Positions 59,703 to 64,000 of a stretch of 64,000 nucleotides of DNA are shown one piece after another. This DNA is from Vespula vulgaris (lineage: Eukaryota > Arthropoda > Insecta > Hymenoptera > Vespidae): contig NC_066587.1 in assembly GCF_905475345.1 (NCBI RefSeq), positions 12,193,558 through 12,257,557 on the forward strand. The letters run 5' to 3'. A program made the position numbers and the translations under genes. The notes beneath the pieces were generated by a model that did no database searches, was not told the DNA's origin, and saw only the letters and a program-made list of their open reading frames with translations. How positions within the stretch are numbered: position 1 is the first letter of the stretch; every line of letters starts with the position of its first letter.

Positions 59703-60984
59703 TCTTTGAAACGTTTTACGCTCGTCCGAATAATATTGTTATTCCTGAGATATCGAATATCTACTCTAGCGGACATCGCTACAAGTTCTTATATTTGCAT
59801 ATACATAAAAGGCCGCAACGGAGAGTCCGTGCAAACAGGAGGAAGTACATTTGGAGAGAGGGTCCTTCGACAAACATGTCGGAGTTTCGAAGGGTCCACA
59901 TAGACGACTGTATAGTAGACTAAGCCCTCTATTTTGAAATTCCACCGTTGACGGTCTCTCTCGACGGTCTCCTCCTCTTTCGTCGTATTCGTCGTTGTCG
60001 TCGTCGACGTTGTCATCATCGTCTCTGTCTATGTATATATGTACGTACTGATGCTGGTAGGCCCGCTAAATTTCGTTTCCTCCATTGGAGTGATAAAAAG
60101 ATGCGGTTTGCTTGTAAAAAAAAAAAGAAAAAAAAATGCGAGCTTATCTCGAGTCATATTTCTCGTTCCATCTTACGGATAAAAAACGCAATTTTTCTTT
60201 CTAATTTGATTTATAACCTTCGACGTTGCACAGATTTCATATGAAAAGATTTCTCGTGCTCTTATCGCAATGAGTTGTAACGAGAAATAGGTATATTATT
60301 TTAAAAATGGATTTTACAGAATCGTTACTACCATATCGGATCCTTATCGACGATCGTTATCCTTTCTCGTTCATTATCTCTATCATTATCTGAAGCGTTA
60401 TGGTACTCTCTTTCTTTCGAAGACTTTACGGCTGTATCAGGAGCTTCTTCGCCGTGTCTCATTTACATTTATCGTTAGTCATCTCGCAGCTGCAACTTGT
60501 GATCGTTTTACAAGACAATATAAAACTATATATATATACACACATATATATGTATATATAATTCCGAAGAGTCGAAGGATACTTAAGCAACAAAAAACAT
60601 TTCCTCTCTCGTAATTTATTACATATCTATAGAGAAACACACGCACGCACATGCGCACACACGTACATATTACTCGTTGCAAATTGATAGAAAGATCGCC
60701 ATTAAAGATAACAAAAAAAAACAAAAAAATAAAAGAAAATAAAAGAAAAGAAAAGAAAAAAATATCGAAAGATCCTCTCATCTACACGAGGAACGCGTCG
60801 AGTGTAAACTTGTGGAAATATGAAAATTACTAGAAGAGAACATCAGCAAGTGGAAACTCGCGGTTGGAATATGCGGAAAATGCGTGAACTCCTTCGCTTA
60901 ATTCGACTACGAGAGGAAGCCGAAGAATTATTAAGGGCTCACGATCGTTAATTAGCTCGAGATTAAACGGATTAGTGGGGAAGG

Positions 60985-61285
60985 ATGGGAGAGACCGTGG
61001 AAGGAGAGAGTGCGCCCTTTGGGATTCGGCGTTGGTTCACGGCGTTCATTCTCGGCGTCTGTGCGGCGTCCGTGCGGCGTCCGTGCGGCCTCGGTGGCGA
61101 GGAGATAGAACGGTCTTCATTACCTGCCGGCCGCTCGTTATGTTCTCAGCTTGAACCTTCCTACCTTTCCTCTCCCACGATCCGCCAGCTCCCGTCTTTC
61201 TTCTACCTCTCGACACCGAACCCTTCCTTCGACCTTTCCACAAACCATACTCCGAAACTCTCTACTTCAAACCAGAAAGTGCGTC
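60985..61285 (+). CDS. Candidate first coding exon in a GC-rich patch
   Basis: A frame starts at ATG (context ggaaggATGg) and is open for about 100 non-repetitive codons before running into (TTCC)n and (CT)n arrays. It reads MGETVEGESAPFGIRRWFTA, then FILGVCAASVRRPCGLGG. The segment RRWFTAFILGVCAA looks like a signal peptide or membrane anchor. The latter part is Ser/Pro/Thr-rich. A small internal 9-base duplication (GCGGCGTCC) at 61054-61079 makes part of it repetitive. No clear donor ends it. A minus frame of 65 codons is also open. It could be a promoter-proximal CpG-rich exon. Unrecognised. Confidence 0.18.
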
Positions 61286-61286
61286 C

Positions 61287-61315
61287 TTCCTTCCTTCCTT
61301 CCTTCCTTCCTTCCT

Positions 61316-61359
<44 letters not shown>

Positions 61360-61560
61360 TGTGTGTCTTTCTCTCTCTCTCTTTCTCTGTGTCTCTGTCT
61401 CTCGTCGTCTCTGTCTCTCTCTCTCTTTCTCTTTCTCTGTGTCTCTGTCTCTCGTCGTCTCTGTCTCTCTGTCTGTCTGTTTGTCTCTCTCTCTCTCTTT
61501 CTTTCTGTCTGTCTCTGTCTCTGTCTCTGTCTCTGTCTCTGTCTCTGTCTCTGTCTTTTT
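61287..61560. repeat. Compound repeat (TTCC)n-(CT)n-(GT)n and a 50-bp minisatellite
   Basis: (TTCC)8, then (CT)n, then (GT)11, then two copies of a TCTCTGTCTCTCGTCGTCTC block 50 bases apart (61391 and 61441), then (TCTGTC)n. Long open frames here are translated repeats. Confidence 0.9.
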
Positions 61561-61564
61561 CTCT

Positions 61565-62075
61565 CTTTCTCTTTTCCTTGTATCCTTCGTCTTCTTGATC
61601 ACACGCTACTTCTCCTTTAATTACAAATGATCTGTCACGAATATTGTCTTTAATAGCCGAATACTCGAAATTTTCTTCCAACCCTTCGACGACTTCATTC
61701 ATCTTCGTTCATTCTCGCCTTGTTCATATTTCGGACGTTCCAAAATAAAAGATTATGTTTTGCTCTCTGATCGACAGTGTGGTTAACCGAATTGCGTTTG
61801 ACTCTTGTTTATTGTTTTACTATTTCTTTTTCTTTGTTATTCATCATTATTATTTGTTTTTAATCAATACTAAAATAATTAGTGCGCCTAATAATTTTAA
61901 TAGTTATCGGTACGTGGAAAGTTTTGTTTGTTCCTGAAATGAAATCATGAAGGTATGTTGAACGATTAGACGAACATTTCTGTTAGGGAGGGGATATTTT
62001 TGAACTTTTTGAACTTTTTATGAGGTGAAACTGGTGGAAAAAGAGAAAGAAAGAATGAAAGAGAAAGAGAGAGAG

Positions 62076-62137
<62 letters not shown>

Positions 62138-62373
62138 CACAGAAGAGATTCTCTTATCGCGTAGCCCTCGTAACTCTCCACAAGTTCCTCGCATTTCGTG
62201 CGATCCTTTGCCATTTCGTGATACATACCATCGCCTATAAACCGTCACGAAGGATCTAGCGCCGCATAATTTTCCGTCGACGCCAGTTGTTGACCTGTGG
62301 CAGCTCCAAACTCCGAATACACGAACCTACCATCCCGACGGTGTTGTCCGTCATTCCATGGATACCTCTTCTT

Positions 62374-62406
<33 letters not shown>

Positions 62407-64000
62407 TAAGAATGAGAATGAGAGAGAAGAGGAGTTTTATTCCCTGCGGAGAAAGCACTCCATGATCATTCGATAACCATAAACGATATTAAAAACAGAG
62501 AGAAGAAAAAAGGAACGTGAAAGGGAATAAAAAATTCATTATTACATCGATATTCCTTGGTTTCGTAGATAGTATCATCGAAGAAACGTAAAAACAGTTT
62601 TGGTAGTAAAAAGACTTTAAGGGAAAAGTTAAATTCGAATAATTGGAAAGAACGATACGATCGTGGGTTCTGGATAGACTAATTTCTTCCTGAATATACG
62701 AGATATCTCCGAAGGAGCCCGGAGAATTCTCCCGGTGCATCGATGAAAACTGGAGAGAGATAGAAAAGGGTGAAAGCAATAAGAGAAAAAAGGTTCGAAG
62801 TAGGAGAGGAAGAAAAGGAGCCCCATAGTGGAAGGAAGCACCTGCTAGAACAAAGGACCCATTGCTACTGCTGGAAATACATGTATAGACACGGAGGATA
62901 AGCATCTTTCTCTTTTCGATTCGTTTCTTCTGTCTATTTCTCTCTCTCTCTTTCTTTTTATCTCTTTCCCTTTCGCCCTTTGCTACGTTTCTCTCTCTTT
63001 CTCTCTTTCTCTATCTTGATCTCTATCTCTATCTCTATCTCTTTTCTTCTTCTCCTTCTTTAGAGTAGCTGCGAGAAGTAGTATATACGTAAGAACGCAT
63101 ATCCCCGATCGAAAGACGGAGATAGAGTAAAACCGTACAAGGTCTTTATGTATACAACGTATCCTTTCGGAGTAGCTGTACTTTTGATACAGACATACAA
63201 TGTATACCATCGAAGGTTAAAGTATCTTTTAAAAGAACATTCAAATCTCTCGTCTCGCTTCTAATGATATCGAAAAATACGATAAGAAGAAATATCGATT
63301 TACATTCATAGTTTACAAAAATTAAAGCCCTTTAAGAAGAACAAATTCGTGTATCTTTAGGATAACTAATTCATCGGTTTGTTCTTGTTTCGTTTATATT
63401 TTATACAAATCTTCTTATTCGTTTATGTTTTATAAAAGTATCTATGCAAAGTAATAAATATTTCTTAATATCTGCGATATCGTTATCTCGAACAATGTCT
63501 TAAGAATCTTCGTCAATACGTAGTTCGAAAAACACGTAGGCGTATTCACAATCGGAATTGTGTCACCTTGATGATACGTATGTATCAATACATATGTATT
63601 TATATACGAACGTGAAACATATCGCGGTTGGATACGCGCGAACGCGTAAAAGAAACTCAAGGCTTTGGGCTTCCATCCGAACGCTTTATGCGACTGTTAG
63701 CCCGGTAAAAGGTTCTCGCTTTAGCTCAACGTACAAGTCTCTGCTTCGTTCTTCGAGATCCTTGCTTTTCTCGCTTCTAGTTGAAGGAAGAAAAGGAAGA
63801 AGGAGAAAAACGTGTTTTCCGTAGGTGGACTTCGCAGGAGGACAAACTGTGGAGTGGTAAAAGAACGAAGGAAACTGGGAAACGTTTTGTATTGTGAGAC
63901 GAAGGACAAGGAAGAAGACTGTCTGTGTGTGTGTGTGAGAGGGAGAGAGAGAGAAATACTTGCTAGAAAGTGAACAAAGTCTCGAGCATGAGATTCGAGT
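61565..64000. other. Non-coding DNA to the window end
   Basis: GAAA/GA and CT arrays, unique AT-rich DNA 63.2-63.6 kb. Nothing supported as a gene. Confidence 0.5.
62077..62138. repeat. (GAAA)n-(GA)n array
   Basis: GAAA units followed by GA units. Confidence 0.94.

Larger units (their letters stand above)
58260..60980. other. Mixed non-coding DNA
   Basis: CT-rich then AT-rich, (TA)n at 59.32 kb, inverted repeat at 59.57-59.70 kb. Two overlapping frames at 59.48-59.90 kb are open on opposite strands; neither is called. Confidence 0.5.

Noticed and set aside
59483..59903. 97-codon frames overlapping on opposite strands
   Set aside because: Both are Arg/Ile/Phe-rich with AT-type codon use. 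Mutual overlap suggests chance openness.
61151..61630. 159-codon and 211-codon frames rich in Ser, Leu, Val and Cys
   Set aside because: They are translations of CT, GT and TCTG repeats; every frame on both strands is open there. Only the first part of the 60985 frame is kept, as a weak candidate.
1..64000. Search for transposase, reverse transcriptase, integrase or viral proteins
   Set aside because: No frame shows recognisable motifs of these families, and no long terminal repeats were seen.

Overview
This window reads as nuclear DNA of an animal, most likely an insect and probably a hymenopteran (bee, ant or wasp). The evidence is compositional. The sequence is AT-rich but not short of CpG (cgat, tcga, acgt and cgcg are everywhere). 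It is saturated with simple repeats: (CT/GA)n, (TA)n, (CGT/ACG)n, (CCTT)n, (AAAG)n and (CATA)n. Nothing prokaryotic is visible: no operon, no ribosome-binding-site pattern, no long ORF. The longest open frames are almost all translated microsatellites (runs of Ser-Leu, Arg-Glu, Asp, Thr, Lys or Phe). I read the window as mainly intron and/or intergenic DNA, possibly inside or beside one or more large genes.

Coding evidence is thin and exon-sized. The best case is a 178-base exon on the minus strand at 11039-11216. It has a strong acceptor, a strong donor and one stop-free, proline-rich frame with GC-rich third positions. Two more exon-like open blocks lie just upstream on the same strand (12309-12565 and 13562-13818), so 11.0-13.8 kb is the best place to look for a gene. 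Weaker candidates, each a stop-free stretch next to a plausible splice signal or start, lie at 17.4 kb (+), 23.9 kb (-), 24.3 kb (+), 25.4 kb (-), 33.1 kb (-), 34.6 kb (+), 35.9 kb (+), 37.4 kb (-), 44.0-44.25 kb (either strand), 58.2 kb (-) and 61.0 kb (+). I recognised no protein family in any of them, so no gene symbol is given. With hundreds of random 60-100 codon frames expected in 64 kb, most weak candidates will probably prove false.

The rest is repeat landscape. The clearest non-microsatellite structure is a satellite-like tandem repeat of about 191-195 bp at 37.53-38.13 kb, with a fourth degenerate copy near 38.28 kb. Smaller diverged two-copy duplications occur at 1.1-1.4, 20.15-20.21, 40.8-41.2 and 52.95-53.3 kb. 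Several palindromes and hairpins stand out: a 26-bp perfect palindrome at 2634-2659, a miRNA-sized hairpin at 28239-28290, and hairpins at 23.04, 36.39 and 59.57-59.70 kb. Repeat-poor blocks that look like preserved non-coding DNA lie at 5.70-6.12, 19.74-19.93 and 49.64-50.18 kb. I saw no transposase, reverse transcriptase, viral, tRNA, rRNA or CRISPR feature.
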